DNA of 41,238 nt from Virgibacillus sp. LDC-1. GTDB taxonomy: Bacteria > Bacillota > Bacilli > Bacillales > Amphibacillaceae. The stretch's first letter is position 1, and every line of letters begins with the position of its first letter. Below, piece by piece: positions 8,811 to 20,113 of the stretch. The notes under the pieces were generated by a model that was given only the letters and a program-made list of their open reading frames with translations, ran no database searches and was not told the origin of the DNA. Made by a program: the position numbers and the translations under genes. The stretch is from positions 121,724 to 162,961 of the forward strand of contig NZ_JARUVL010000006.1 of assembly GCF_030137545.1 (NCBI RefSeq). Reading direction: 5' to 3'.

Positions 8811-8848
8811 AAATCCATGAAGCATTATGATTCACACTTCATGGATTT
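8811..8848 (-). terminator. Stem-loop after mtaB, probable operon terminator
   Basis: A perfect 12-bp inverted repeat AAATCCATGAAG / CTTCATGGATTT (8811-8822, 8837-8848) with a 14-nt loop, 22 nt past the mtaB stop. The downstream U-run in the mtaB direction is imperfect (TTTCTTAT), so termination may be partial. Confidence 0.65.
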
Positions 8849-8870
8849 TTACACTATTACTAACATTTTA

Positions 8871-10226
8871 TTAAGCTTTTGCTTTTATGGATGCATGTGT
8901 TGCATTTTCCATCTCTCTAACAAAAACACCTTCATTTATAGGGTATCCAGCTTTGGTTATTTTCACACGTACAATTTTTCCTATCATATCTGGGGTTCCT
9001 CTAAATTGCACTTTCAAATAATTATCTGAGTAACCAACGAAAAGATCTGGATGAGCTGCATTTTGAATATGTTCTTCTGGAATAATTTCCACTACTTCGT
9101 TTTCGTAGCGTGAAGCATATTCTTTTGCAAGCTGATCTGAAAGCTCAATCATACTCGTTACACGCGCATTTTTCACATCTTCATCGACCTGATCCTGCAT
9201 TCTAGCAGCAGGGGTACCGGTTCTACGTGAAAATGGAAATACATGAAGCTCCGAATAACCTACTTTACGTATAAAATCATAGGTTTCTTGAAACTCCTCA
9301 TCCGTTTCTCCGGGAAAACCAACAATTACATCAGACGTTATCGCTAAATCAGGTAATGCTTTACGAATCTTTTCAACTTTCTCGAAGTAAAAGCTTGACG
9401 AATACTTTCTACGCATACGAGCAAGAACGGAATCCGAACCAGATTGTAAAGGTATGTGTAAGTGACGAACGACCTTTTCTGATTTATCTAATACGTCGAT
9501 TACCTCATCTGTAATTTGGCTTGCTTCTATCGAAGAAATACGAATTCGTTTTAGCCCTTCTACTTTTGTTTCAAGATCTATTAATAGCTTAGCAAAATTA
9601 TAGTCATTCATGTCTTCGCCATACCCGGCAGTATGAATCCCAGTTAAAACAATTTCTTTATACCCAGCATCTACTAACTTTTGTGCTTGGCTAATAACAC
9701 TTTCTGGATCCCTTGAGCGTAATAATCCGCGAGACCAAGGAATAATACAAAATGTACAGAAGTTATTACATCCTTCTTGAATCTTCAACGATGCTCTAGT
9801 TCGATCGGTAAACACAGGAACATCCATTTCTTCAAATACACGATTTTTCATAATGTTTGAAACACCATTAATTGGCTCGCGCGTTTTTTGGTGTTCTTCA
9901 ATATACTTGATCATGTTTTTTCTGTTCTGTGTACCAACTACAACATCTACACCTGGAATTTCCATAATCTCCCCAGGGGATGTTTGTGCATAGCAACCTG
10001 TAACACAAACGACAGCCTCTGGATTTTTACGGATGGCTCGTCGAATAATTTGTCGACTCTTTTTATCTCCAGTATTTGTAACGGTACACGTGTTAATAAC
10101 ATAGATGTCTGATTGGCTATCAAAATCAACGCGTTCATAGCCATTTTCTTTAAACATCCGCCATATTCCTTCAGTTTCATAATGATTAACCTTACAACCC
10201 AATGTATGAAAAGCCACAGTAGGCAT
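8871..10226 (-). CDS. mtaB: tRNA (t6A37) methylthiotransferase MtaB
   Basis: 451 aa, equal to B. subtilis YqeV. Radical-SAM enzyme that converts t6A to ms2t6A at position 37 of ANN-decoding tRNAs. It has the N-terminal MTTase domain with cluster cysteines (FHTLGCKVNHYE, INTCTVT, VTGCYAQ), the radical SAM motif CNNFCTFC, and a C-terminal TRAM domain (about 375-435). ATG 10226 is chosen over GTG 10235 because GGAG lies within the latter. Its ATG overlaps the TAA of rsmE (TAATG), implying translational coupling. It is the last gene of the hrcA-dnaK-prmA-rsmE-mtaB unit. Confidence 0.95.
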   Translation of the reverse strand: MPTVAFHTLGCKVNHYETEGIWRMFKENGYERVDFDSQSDIYVINTCTVTNTGDKKSRQIIRRAIRKNPEAVVCVTGCYAQTSPGEIMEIPGVDVVVGTQNRKNMIKYIEEHQKTREPINGVSNIMKNRVFEEMDVPVFTDRTRASLKIQEGCNNFCTFCIIPWSRGLLRSRDPESVISQAQKLVDAGYKEIVLTGIHTAGYGEDMNDYNFAKLLIDLETKVEGLKRIRISSIEASQITDEVIDVLDKSEKVVRHLHIPLQSGSDSVLARMRRKYSSSFYFEKVEKIRKALPDLAITSDVIVGFPGETDEEFQETYDFIRKVGYSELHVFPFSRRTGTPAARMQDQVDEDVKNARVTSMIELSDQLAKEYASRYENEVVEIIPEEHIQNAAHPDLFVGYSDNYLKVQFRGTPDMIGKIVRVKITKAGYPINEGVFVREMENATHASIKAKA

Positions 10227-10984
10227 TACGAACACTCCAATTCTTCAAAATGATAGGAAATACTTGCTAGTGCATAGAGCGCTGCGGTTTCAGTCCGCAA
10301 AATTCTTCGTCCTAATCGGACTGGAACAAATGCATGCTCTTTTAAGGTATGGATTTCAGCTGGAGAAAACCCACCCTCTGGACCAATACAAATTAAGATG
10401 CTTTCACCTGGTTTCAGCTGTGAAAGTTGCTTGCTAAAGGAATGATGCACATCTGTTTTAGCTTCTTCCTCATACGCGATAACACACACATCGTAGTTTT
10501 TACTTTCTTCTACGAGCTGTGGAAGCGTCACTCTGTTTTTAATATGTGGAATGGTATTTCGATGGCACTGTTCACTCGCTTCTTTCACAATCTTTTGATA
10601 CCGACTTAATTTCTTTTGAGCCTTTTTATCATCCCATTTTACAACAGATCGTTCCGCTTGAAAAGGGATGAAGGAATATGCGCCGAGCTCGGTTCCTTTT
10701 TGAAGAACAAGTTCAAATTTATCTCCCTTTGGTAGACCCTGGACAATTGTTGCCTTCACTGGTAGCTCAGAAGATTCTTCTAACCATTCTTCTATATATA
10801 GAGTAATCTCTGTCTCATTCAATTCGGTAATTTTTGCCGTCCCTGCTTTTCCACTCGGATGATTACATATAACCAAATCACCTACAGTGTTTCGCATAAC
10901 TTTTACAATATGATGTGCATCCTCGCCAGTGATGATAACATGTTTACCATCCCAATTATTTTCTGGAATAAAATACCTTTGCAA
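10226..10984 (-). CDS. rsmE: 16S rRNA (uracil1498-N3)-methyltransferase RsmE
   Basis: 252 aa SPOUT-family methyltransferase. A PUA-like N-terminal domain (TGEDAHHIVKVMR) precedes the SPOUT knot with GLPKGDKFELVLQKGTELG, ILICIGPEGGFSPAE and LGRRILRTETAALYAL. The start is taken as TTG 10984, giving MQRYF as in B. subtilis YqeU, with AGGTG 6 nt upstream. GTG 10993, which directly abuts the prmA stop, is the alternative and would leave almost no ribosome-site spacing. It overlaps mtaB by one nucleotide. Confidence 0.93.
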   Translation of the reverse strand: MQRYFIPENNWDGKHVIITGEDAHHIVKVMRNTVGDLVICNHPSGKAGTAKITELNETEITLYIEEWLEESSELPVKATIVQGLPKGDKFELVLQKGTELGAYSFIPFQAERSVVKWDDKKAQKKLSRYQKIVKEASEQCHRNTIPHIKNRVTLPQLVEESKNYDVCVIAYEEEAKTDVHHSFSKQLSQLKPGESILICIGPEGGFSPAEIHTLKEHAFVPVRLGRRILRTETAALYALASISYHFEELECS

Positions 10985-10993
10985 CGCATGCAC

Positions 10994-11938
10994 CTACTTC
11001 TTATCTTTTTTTGCAACAATTGATACCCAATCTTCCATCTCGTTTGATTCAACGATTGAAAAACCACTATCCTTTAGCTTATTCAAGACCATTTCCTTCT
11101 TAGCTTGAATGATGCCAGAAGTAATAAATAAGCCATCATCCTTTAAATTTTTCCAAGCATCTTCCACAAACTGAACAATAATTTCAGCTAAAATATTAGA
11201 AACAATAACATTTGCTTGTATTGCTACATTTTGTAATAGATTGTTTTGTTGTACTTCGATTTTGGCTTCTTGTTTATTCGTCTCCATATTTAAACGCGTG
11301 CTTTTAATAGCAACATCATCTAAATCATACGCATATACCTTATTCGCGCCTAATGCTGCAGAAGCAATACTTAAAATTCCTGAACCACATCCAACATCAA
11401 TAACGACATCACCTTTTCGTATAAAGCTTTCCAATGCACGTAAGCTTAATATTGTCGTTGGATGTGTACCAGTACCAAATGCCATGCCTGGATCCAATTC
11501 AATCAGAATTTCATCGTCATTACTCGGCTGATAATTTTCCCAAGTCGGAGCAATTGTGATATGATCCGATACCCTCACAGGCTTGTAATACTTTTTCCAC
11601 GCTGTTTCCCAGTCTTCTTCTTGAACCTCTGATTGAATAATATGATTTTTACCAAGCTTAATGTCATAGTGACGTAAACGATCAATGCTTTGCCTTAAAT
11701 CGTCCACTTTCTCTGTTAATTGCTCATTAATAGGGAAATAAGCTTTCACATATACCCCTTCATCCGGATAATCACTAGCATCTAATTCAAATATCTCTCC
11801 ATATAACGGAACGCGGTCAATCATCAAATCTATTGGATCCTCTATTACAACTCCCGCTGCGCCAAACTCATGCAAGATATTCGATATCGGCTCTACCGCT
11901 TCATTTGTCGTATGAATACAAATTTCCGACCATTTCAA
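10994..11938 (-). CDS. prmA: Ribosomal protein L11 methyltransferase
   Basis: 314 aa, matching PrmA (311 aa in B. subtilis). SAM-dependent trimethylation of ribosomal protein L11. An N-terminal substrate-recognition domain (EAVEPISNILHEFGAAGVVIED) precedes a Rossmann methyltransferase domain with DPGMAFGTGTHPTT, motif I VIDVGCGSGILSIA and NILAEI. The start is TTG 11938, reading MKWSEICIHTT as in the family, with GGGTGG 7 nt upstream; the frame continues to 11971 without a ribosome site. It follows dnaJ by 69 nt as in the B. subtilis dnaK operon. Confidence 0.94.
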   Translation of the reverse strand: MKWSEICIHTTNEAVEPISNILHEFGAAGVVIEDPIDLMIDRVPLYGEIFELDASDYPDEGVYVKAYFPINEQLTEKVDDLRQSIDRLRHYDIKLGKNHIIQSEVQEEDWETAWKKYYKPVRVSDHITIAPTWENYQPSNDDEILIELDPGMAFGTGTHPTTILSLRALESFIRKGDVVIDVGCGSGILSIASAALGANKVYAYDLDDVAIKSTRLNMETNKQEAKIEVQQNNLLQNVAIQANVIVSNILAEIIVQFVEDAWKNLKDDGLFITSGIIQAKKEMVLNKLKDSGFSIVESNEMEDWVSIVAKKDKK

Positions 11939-12007
11939 CTTTAAACCACCCATTTCATAAAATACGTGCACAGTTTTAGCTTTTTGAATCGTTATGGTCA
12001 GCCTTTA

Positions 12008-13135
12008 TTAATCACCTTTAAAGGCTTTCTTAAACCGTTGGAAAAACGAATCATCTTCTTCATTTATTTGTTCATTTCCACCAATATCACTAAATTCACG
12101 CAATAATTCCTTTTGTCGATCTGTTAGCTTTGTAGGAGTTACGATCCGCACTTTAATATGTTGGTCCCCATGTCCATAACCACGTACGTTAGGCGCACCT
12201 TTTCCTTTTAAACGAAACACTCTACCTGATTGCGTTCCTGCTGGTATTTTTAACTTCACTTTTCCATGCACAGTTGGCACCTCTACTTCATCTCCTAGTG
12301 CTGCCTGTGCAAAAGTGAGTGGTAGTTCACAATATATATGATCTCCTTCTCTTTCAAAAAACGCATGATCGCGAATTTTTACGACAACATATAAATCTCC
12401 GGCAGGTCCACCATTTACTCCTGCTTCCCCTTTACCAGCAACTCGAATTTGTTGTCCCTCATCAATACCTGCTGGAATGGTTATATTAATTTTTTTGTTT
12501 TTCGTAATGCGTCCTGTCCCACTGCAAGTAGTACATTTATCAGGAATAATTTTGCCAGATCCATTACAGTAATGACATACTCTGCGATTTACAACTTTAC
12601 CAAAAGGGGTATTTTGTTCTGTATTTAATTGCCCTGTTCCATGACAATGTGAACAGGTTTTCGCCTCTGTACCTGGCTTTGCACCAGAACCATGACATGT
12701 ATTACAATCCTCTTCTTTTGGAACGGTTATTTCTGCTTCTTTTCCAAAGATCGCTTCTTCAAAGTTCAACACCATCGTATATTGCAAGTCATTACCTTGC
12801 TGAGGTGCATTTGGATCACGTCTGCGGCCACCGCCGCCACCGAAAAACATATCAAAAATATCACCAAATCCACCAAAGTCCTGTGCACCACCAAAGCCGC
12901 CAAAGCCTTGTCCCTGAGCTCCTGCATGACCAAACTGATCATATTGGCTCCGCTTCTGGTCATCACTTAAAACTTCATAAGCTTCTTTAACCTCTTTAAA
13001 TTGATCTGCGGCACCCGCTTCTTTGTTTACGTCCGGGTGGTATTTTCTTGCTAACTTACGGTACGCCTTTTTCACTTCTTCTTTTGAGGCATCCTTGGAA
13101 ACACCTAATACCTCATAATAATCCCGTTTACTCAA
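12008..13135 (-). CDS. dnaJ: Chaperone protein DnaJ (Hsp40)
   Basis: 375 aa, exactly the B. subtilis length. J domain with the HPD tripeptide ([10 protein letters not shown]), a Gly/Phe-rich linker, four zinc-binding CxxCxGxG repeats ([32 protein letters not shown]) and a C-terminal substrate-binding domain. It stimulates DnaK ATPase and delivers unfolded clients. The start is TTG 13135 giving [12 protein letters not shown], with GGGAGAGTGAT upstream; a GTG at 13159 is in frame but precedes the ribosome site. It is separated from dnaK by a strong terminator and so may rely partly on its own promoter. Confidence 0.96.
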   Translation of the reverse strand: MSKRDYYEVLGVSKDASKEEVKKAYRKLARKYHPDVNKEAGAADQFKEVKEAYEVLSDDQKRSQYDQFGHAGAQGQGFGGFGGAQDFGGFGDIFDMFFGGGGGRRRDPNAPQQGNDLQYTMVLNFEEAIFGKEAEITVPKEEDCNTCHGSGAKPGTEAKTCSHCHGTGQLNTEQNTPFGKVVNRRVCHYCNGSGKIIPDKCTTCSGTGRITKNKKINITIPAGIDEGQQIRVAGKGEAGVNGGPAGDLYVVVKIRDHAFFEREGDHIYCELPLTFAQAALGDEVEVPTVHGKVKLKIPAGTQSGRVFRLKGKGAPNVRGYGHGDQHIKVRIVTPTKLTDRQKELLREFSDIGGNEQINEEDDSFFQRFKKAFKGD

Positions 13136-13174
13136 CTGTAAATCACTCTCCCGATACACTTTTGCATACGTTTT

Positions 13175-13204
13175 ATGTTACCATTTTTTCTTTATTAATG
13201 CCAA
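13175..13204 (-). promoter_or_regulatory. Candidate internal promoter for dnaJ-prmA-rsmE-mtaB
   Basis: TTGGCA (13204-13199), an 18-nt spacer, then TAACAT (13180-13175), 40 nt upstream of the dnaJ start and downstream of the dnaK terminator. The -35 is a good match and the -10 is weak, so this is a candidate only. Confidence 0.4.
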
Positions 13205-13251
13205 ACAAGGATAGATATTGCTGCTTGATGCATCTATTTATTTATCAAGTT

Positions 13252-13290
13252 AAAAAGTCAAAGCCAAGAATTTCCTGACTTTGACTTTTT
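13252..13290 (-). terminator. Terminator between dnaK and dnaJ
   Basis: A 12-bp inverted repeat AAAAAGTCAAAG / CTTTGACTTTTT (13252-13263, 13279-13290) with a 15-nt loop, 16 nt past the dnaK stop. It would limit readthrough from the CIRCE-controlled promoter into dnaJ. Confidence 0.85.
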
Positions 13291-13305
13291 TGTGTAAAGT
13301 AGTTA

Positions 13306-15138
<1,833 letters not shown>

Positions 15139-15160
15139 CTATTTCCTCCTTCAAACACTT

Positions 15161-15739
15161 CTATTTATTAACTTTTACCATTGCTGGTCGAATAACGCGA
15201 TCCTTTAGCATATAACCTTTTTGGAGCTCCTCGACAATTATATTGGACGGTTTTTCACTGTCCTCTACCTGCATTACCGCATGGTGCAAGTTTGGATCAA
15301 ATTCTTCTCCAACCGTTTGCACTTCAACTACTCCTTGAGATTTTAATGCATCGATTAATTGTCTATACACCATCGATATACCTTCCACATAGCTTTCCGC
15401 TTCTTCCGGCACATCAGTTTGTAAGGCGCGATCAAAATTATCAATAGCAGGAAGTAATTCTGTTACTAAATCCTGTGCCTTATATTTTTGGTTTGCTGCT
15501 TTTTCTTTTTGTGTTCTTTTCTTAAAGTTATCATACTCTGCTTGGATACGAAGTAAACGCTGATACATCTCATCTTTTTCTTGTTGAAGCTGCAACATTT
15601 CCTTATGTAAGTCATCCGTTACTGCCTCATCATCAGAAGATAGATTCTGTTCTTTTATTTCCTCATCGATAATTACTTCTTGTTCTACTTCGTTCTCTTT
15701 ATTTTCTTCCATAACTTTATCTGTTGATTTCTCTTCCAA
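15161..15739 (-). CDS. grpE: Nucleotide exchange factor GrpE
   Basis: 192 aa (187 in B. subtilis). It releases ADP from DnaK. A highly acidic disordered N-terminus ([19 protein letters not shown]) precedes a long coiled coil ([20 protein letters not shown]) and a C-terminal beta domain ([30 protein letters not shown]). The start is TTG 15739, 5-6 nt after GGAGGTGG; the ATG 15 nt further upstream lies within that ribosome site and is rejected. It lies between hrcA and dnaK. Confidence 0.95.
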   Translation of the reverse strand: MEEKSTDKVMEENKENEVEQEVIIDEEIKEQNLSSDDEAVTDDLHKEMLQLQQEKDEMYQRLLRIQAEYDNFKKRTQKEKAANQKYKAQDLVTELLPAIDNFDRALQTDVPEEAESYVEGISMVYRQLIDALKSQGVVEVQTVGEEFDPNLHHAVMQVEDSEKPSNIIVEELQKGYMLKDRVIRPAMVKVNK

Positions 15740-15820
15740 CCGTGCCACCTCCATTATAAAACTGCCATCACCGAATATACCATAAAGCAATAATAAAATA
15801 AAAAAATGCACTTTGAAGAG

Positions 15821-15842
15821 GTAGCCGAAAGCTTTGGGCTAC
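15821..15842 (-). other. hrcA-grpE intercistronic hairpin
   Basis: Perfect GTAGCC / GGCTAC stem (15821-15826, 15837-15842) with flanking GAG/CTC complementarity, between the hrcA stop and the grpE start. There is no adjacent U-run, so it is more likely an mRNA processing or stability element than a terminator. In B. subtilis the hrcA-grpE junction of the transcript is a known processing region. Confidence 0.45.
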
Positions 15843-15851
15843 TCTCCAGCT

Positions 15852-16883
15852 TTACTCCTTATCTTGATACCAATGATGTAACGCTTGTGTCATTTCTTCA
15901 GACAAGGCATTCATAAGCGTTATTACTTTTCGATATTCCATTCTCGTTGGCCCTATTAAGGCAATCGTTCCCATTTGATTTTCACCTATATCATAGGATG
16001 CAGTAATTAAGCTAAGATCTTTTATCGCTTCAAGCTTGTTTTCATTTCCAATCGTTACTTTAATTCCATTTTGAGAGGATTTGATTAGGTCTGCAACCTC
16101 ATCTTCATTTTCCATCATGGAATAAAATGATCTTATTTTTTCCACATTATTAAACTCTGGCTGCATTAAAATATTGGATTTTCCTCCGATGTACAGCTTA
16201 ACTGGCTGATCACTAAAAAATACGGAGCTCAAATAATCATACGCAATCTCTACATCATTTACATACTTATTCAAAAGCGCCATGATTTCTGAATGCAAAA
16301 CATGCTGTAATCGAAGCATCGGCACACCTTGAAGTCGACTATTTAAAATATTGATCATTTTTTCTAAGTCTGACGCTTGCATTTGTGCCGGAACTGTAAA
16401 GGTTCGATGCTCTACATGCCCTGCATCTGTAATGAGAATTGCAACTGCAGAACGATGTGATAATGGAATAATTTGCAGCTGCTTTAATTTAGTATTAAAT
16501 ATTTCCGGACCGAGAATAATCGACGTATAATTTGTAATGTCCGATAAAATCTCAGCAGCTTTTTGTACAACCTGCTCCATTTCAAGAAAACCATCCTGGA
16601 CAATATGTTTCATAATGTGAAGATTTGTTTTCTTGAGCGTCGGCGCGATGACATAATCAACATAATAACGATAGCCTTTTTCTGATGGGATACGACCAGA
16701 GGAAGTATGAGTTTTTTCTAAATAACCCATCTCCTCTAAATCTGCCATCTCATTTCGGATCGTCGCTGCACTATAAGGAATATTTCCTTTTTTTGAAATT
16801 ACTCGCGATCCTACGGGATGTGCAGATTCGATAAAATCATCAATAATGACTTGTAAAATCAATAATTGCCTTTCTGTTAGCAT
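15852..16883 (-). CDS. hrcA: Heat-inducible transcription repressor HrcA
   Basis: 343 aa, same length as B. subtilis HrcA. An N-terminal winged helix (MLTERQLLILQVIIDDFIES, PYSAATIRNEMADLEEMGYL, KTHTSSGRIPSEKGYRYYVD) binds CIRCE; the C-terminal GAF-like domain contains IGPTRMEYRKVI. GroEL-dependent folding of HrcA couples its activity to chaperone demand in the family. ATG 16883 is preceded by AGAGGTGATC; an in-frame ATG at 16904 would lie inside the CIRCE element and is rejected. It is the first gene of the autoregulated operon. Confidence 0.97.
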   Translation of the reverse strand: MLTERQLLILQVIIDDFIESAHPVGSRVISKKGNIPYSAATIRNEMADLEEMGYLEKTHTSSGRIPSEKGYRYYVDYVIAPTLKKTNLHIMKHIVQDGFLEMEQVVQKAAEILSDITNYTSIILGPEIFNTKLKQLQIIPLSHRSAVAILITDAGHVEHRTFTVPAQMQASDLEKMINILNSRLQGVPMLRLQHVLHSEIMALLNKYVNDVEIAYDYLSSVFFSDQPVKLYIGGKSNILMQPEFNNVEKIRSFYSMMENEDEVADLIKSSQNGIKVTIGNENKLEAIKDLSLITASYDIGENQMGTIALIGPTRMEYRKVITLMNALSEEMTQALHHWYQDKE

Positions 16884-16897
16884 GATGATCACCTCTG

Positions 16898-16924
16898 TTA
16901 GCACTCACATCCCTTGAGTGCTAA
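16898..16924 (-). promoter_or_regulatory. CIRCE operator (HrcA binding site)
   Basis: Perfect consensus inverted repeat TTAGCACTC (16898-16906), 9-nt spacer, GAGTGCTAA (16916-16924). It sits just downstream of the -10 region and 14 nt before the hrcA ATG, the standard arrangement for HrcA repression. Confidence 0.98.
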
Positions 16925-16934
16925 TTCTAATAAT

Positions 16935-16963
16935 AAATTAACAAATCCTTATTTTTTTGTCAA
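16935..16963 (-). promoter_or_regulatory. Sigma-A promoter of the hrcA-dnaK operon
   Basis: TTGACA (16963-16958), a 17-nt spacer, then TAATTT (16940-16935), immediately upstream of CIRCE. The hemW stop codon TGA (16962-16960) lies inside the -35 hexamer. Confidence 0.8.
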
Positions 16964-18117
16964 CGCACACGCTCGATATCTTTATCTTCTAATAAGAAAT
17001 GAGAAAATACATCATTTCCAAATAGTAATCCTTTATCAGTTAAACGCAATGTATTGTTGTTTTCGTCAATCCATTCTTTTTCGATTAGTTTATCAATCGC
17101 TTCTCGATATAATACATCATAAGAAAAACCATATTTTTCTATAAATATATTTCTATCAATCCCAGCTCTTTTACGAAGCCCTAAAAACATTTCTTCCTCA
17201 ACCTGTTCCTTGAAACCAATTTTTTCTATTTGTAAAAGCGGGTGTCCATCCTCCAGCGCTTGCTTGATATACGCAGGAAGCGGGCGAATATTACTCGTTC
17301 TCTTTCCAGGTAAATAACCAGATGCACCAGCACCGAAGCCATAATAAAATTCATTACTCCAGTAAGTTAGATTATGCTTGCTTTCAAATCCCGGTTTCGC
17401 ATAATTACTTATTTCATATTGCGTATAACCGTTTTTTTCCATGCTGTTTTTTAGAAGCTCATACATTGCCACTTCTTCCTCTTGTTCAGGGCGATGCAAT
17501 TCCCCTTTGCGATGCTTGTTATAAAAGATCGTTTTCGGTTCTATTTGTAATGAATAAGAAGAATAGTGTGGTAAGTGAAATGATAGTGCTTCATTTACGG
17601 TTTGTTCAAACTGTTTAACCGTTTGATTTGGTAACGAATAAATTAAATCAATACTTATATTGGAAAAACCATGCTTTTGCAATAATTCTATCGTTTCGTA
17701 TACATCTTTTACTTTATGTGCTCTACCGATTGCTTCGAGCATGCTGTCATCAAAAACCTGAACACCTAATGAAACACGATTCACACCATAGTGCTTTAAA
17801 AGGATTACCTTTTCTTCATCAAAATCACCTGGATTTGCTTCAATCGTAAACTCTTCACAATGATCGACATCAAACTTTTCGTGAATCGTATCAAATAACA
17901 CCCATAATTGAGGAACACTTAATGCCGTTGGTGTTCCACCACCAATAAATATCGTTCGTACCTTCTGCTTATTCCCCGTCACATTTACTTCTATTTCATT
18001 TCGTAATGCTTGTACATAATCTGAGGCAACTGCTTCATTATAAAAAACCTTTGCAAAATCACAATAATGGCAGATTTGCTGACAGAAAGGAATATGGATA
18101 TAGACCGCTTGTATCAT
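16960..18117 (-). CDS. hemW: Heme chaperone HemW (radical SAM, HemN-like)
   Basis: 385 aa. Radical-SAM protein of the coproporphyrinogen-oxidase-like family, with the cluster motif as PFCQQICHYCDF and a GGGTPTAL motif. The HNLTYW block typical of HemW points to the heme-chaperone branch rather than a true HemN. The C-terminal HemN domain lies at about 310-380. ATG 18117 follows AGTAGGGATG; an upstream in-frame ATG at 18144 lacks a ribosome site. It lies between the lepA terminator and the hrcA promoter; no clear promoter of its own is visible, so it may depend on readthrough or a weak start. Confidence 0.92.
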   Translation of the reverse strand: MIQAVYIHIPFCQQICHYCDFAKVFYNEAVASDYVQALRNEIEVNVTGNKQKVRTIFIGGGTPTALSVPQLWVLFDTIHEKFDVDHCEEFTIEANPGDFDEEKVILLKHYGVNRVSLGVQVFDDSMLEAIGRAHKVKDVYETIELLQKHGFSNISIDLIYSLPNQTVKQFEQTVNEALSFHLPHYSSYSLQIEPKTIFYNKHRKGELHRPEQEEEVAMYELLKNSMEKNGYTQYEISNYAKPGFESKHNLTYWSNEFYYGFGAGASGYLPGKRTSNIRPLPAYIKQALEDGHPLLQIEKIGFKEQVEEEMFLGLRKRAGIDRNIFIEKYGFSYDVLYREAIDKLIEKEWIDENNNTLRLTDKGLLFGNDVFSHFLLEDKDIERVR

Positions 18118-18156
18118 GACATCCCTACTTTCTAGCGTTCTCATTAAATAAGAAAA

Positions 18157-18195
18157 GGGAAACTTTATTGGCTATTGTTGCAATAAAGTTGTCCC
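18157..18195 (-). terminator. Terminator of lepA
   Basis: Stem AACTTTATTG / CAATAAAGTT (18161-18170, 18181-18190), extended outward by GGGA/TCCC pairs with one bulged base, followed in the lepA direction by TTTTCTTATTT. It starts about 8 nt past the lepA stop. Confidence 0.85.
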
Positions 18196-18202
18196 ACATA
18201 TG

Positions 18203-20011
18203 TTAATCATCATTCATTTGTAGCACCGCCATAAATGCTTCTTGTGGTACTTCAACTGATCCTACCATTTTCATGCGCTTTTTACCTTCTTTTTGTTTTT
18301 CCAATAGCTTTCTTTTTCTCGAAATATCGCCGCCATAACATTTTGCTAACACATTTTTACGCATCGCTTTAATCGTTGAACGTGCAACAATTTTATTTCC
18401 GATTGCCGCTTGAACAGGCACCTCAAACTGTTGTCGGGGGATTAATTCCTTTAGCTTTTCAACAATTTGTTTTCCGCGTTCATAAGCAAAATCACGGTGA
18501 ACGATAAAGGATAAAGCATCAATTGTTTCTGCATTAAGTAAAATATCCATTTTAACAAGCTTTGAGCTCTGATAACCAATTAATTCATAGTCAAACGAAG
18601 CATAGCCCTTTGTTTGTGATTTTAATTGATCAAAAAAGTCGTACACAATTTCAGAAAGCGGGATATGATAAACCACATTCACTCGAATATCATCGAGATA
18701 CTCCATATTTATAAATTGGCCACGTTTTTTCTGCGAGATCTCCATCACCGCTCCTACGTAGTCATTCGGTACCATGATTGTTGCTTTAACAAAAGGTTCT
18801 CTAATTTCTTCGATTGATTGCGGATCTGGCATTGTTGATGGATTATCTACGCGCAGTGTTTCTCCATCTGTTTGCTCTACTTCATAGATTACACTTGGAG
18901 CAGTAGTAATTAAATCAATCTTAAATTCGCGTTCAATCCGCTCTTGAATGATTTCCATATGCAATAAGCCTAGAAAACCACAACGAAATCCAAAGCCTAA
19001 TGCTTGTGACGTTTCAGCCTCATATTGCAGTGAAGAATCATTTAATTCCAACCGCTCTAGTGCCTCACGAAGATCATTATATTTATTCGGGTCAATTGGA
19101 TACAATCCACAAAACACCATTGGATTGAGCTTTCGATAGCCTGGAAGTGGTTCTTCTGCCTTATTAGAAGCTAATGTAATGGTATCGCCTACCCTGGTAT
19201 CTCCTACGTTTTTAATGGACGCTGTTAAATAACCAACATCACCAACATGAAGTGCTTCTTTTGCATCTGGTTTTGGATTAAAAACACCAACTTCATTTAC
19301 TTCAAATTCTTTACCAGTTGCCATCATTTTAATTTTATCGCCGACCTTAACTGAGCCTTCCTTCACACAAACATAGGCGATTACACCTCGATAAGGGTCA
19401 TACAAAGAGTCAAAAATTAACGCTTTTAATGGATCTTCTTCATCTCCTGAAGGAGCAGGCACTGCTTCAACAATTCGCTCTAATATTTCATCAATCCCAA
19501 TGTTGGCTTTAGCAGAAGCAAGGATGACATCATCTGGATCAATTCCAATTACTTCTTCTAGTTCTTTCTTTACTCGTTCAGGATCAGCACTAGGTAAATC
19601 AATTTTATTAATTACCGGAATAATTTCTAAGTCATTGTCTAGTGCGAGGTATACGTTTGCCAATGTTTGTGCTTCAATTCCTTGTGCTGCATCTACAACA
19701 AGAATTGCCCCCTCACAAGCAGCCAGACTTCTCGAAACTTCATATGTAAAATCGACATGCCCAGGTGTATCAATTAAATGGAAAATATAGTCCTCTCCAT
19801 TTTTTGCTTTATACTGTAATTGAACTGCATTTAGTTTAATCGTTATCCCACGCTCACGTTCAAGGTCCATGGCATCGAGAAATTGTTCCTTCATTTCTCG
19901 TTGGGTTAATGCTTTCGTATTTTCTAATATTCGATCAGCCAACGTTGATTTTCCATGATCAATGTGGGCAATGATTGAAAAGTTGCGTACATTCGCTTGT
20001 TTTCTCACCAT
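18203..20011 (-). CDS. lepA: Elongation factor 4 (LepA) GTPase
   Basis: 602 aa translational GTPase. G1 is AHIDHGKST, the switch region is [15 protein letters not shown]3 is DTPGH and G4 is NKIDLP. Domain II and two EF-G-like domains follow, then the LepA-specific C-terminal domain with [15 protein letters not shown] and [18 protein letters not shown]. It acts on the ribosome in initiation/elongation fidelity, especially under ionic stress. ATG 20011 follows TAGGAGTGA. A good sigma-A promoter lies about 100 nt upstream and a terminator immediately downstream, so it is probably monocistronic. Confidence 0.97.
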   Translation of the reverse strand: MVRKQANVRNFSIIAHIDHGKSTLADRILENTKALTQREMKEQFLDAMDLERERGITIKLNAVQLQYKAKNGEDYIFHLIDTPGHVDFTYEVSRSLAACEGAILVVDAAQGIEAQTLANVYLALDNDLEIIPVINKIDLPSADPERVKKELEEVIGIDPDDVILASAKANIGIDEILERIVEAVPAPSGDEEDPLKALIFDSLYDPYRGVIAYVCVKEGSVKVGDKIKMMATGKEFEVNEVGVFNPKPDAKEALHVGDVGYLTASIKNVGDTRVGDTITLASNKAEEPLPGYRKLNPMVFCGLYPIDPNKYNDLREALERLELNDSSLQYEAETSQALGFGFRCGFLGLLHMEIIQERIEREFKIDLITTAPSVIYEVEQTDGETLRVDNPSTMPDPQSIEEIREPFVKATIMVPNDYVGAVMEISQKKRGQFINMEYLDDIRVNVVYHIPLSEIVYDFFDQLKSQTKGYASFDYELIGYQSSKLVKMDILLNAETIDALSFIVHRDFAYERGKQIVEKLKELIPRQQFEVPVQAAIGNKIVARSTIKAMRKNVLAKCYGGDISRKRKLLEKQKEGKKRMKMVGSVEVPQEAFMAVLQMNDD

Positions 20012-20113
20012 GCGTGAAGTTCACTCCTACGTGTCTTTTACCACTTTATCGAACTGTGTAAAAGAAATAAATTTTCTCAAATAATGCTTTATTCGTTTAG
20101 ATTGCTAGCATTG

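Noticed and set aside
12649-12990. 113-codon plus-strand open frame across dnaJ
   Set aside because: Antisense shadow of the glycine-rich and zinc-finger region of dnaJ; His/Leu/Tyr-rich product without a ribosome site.
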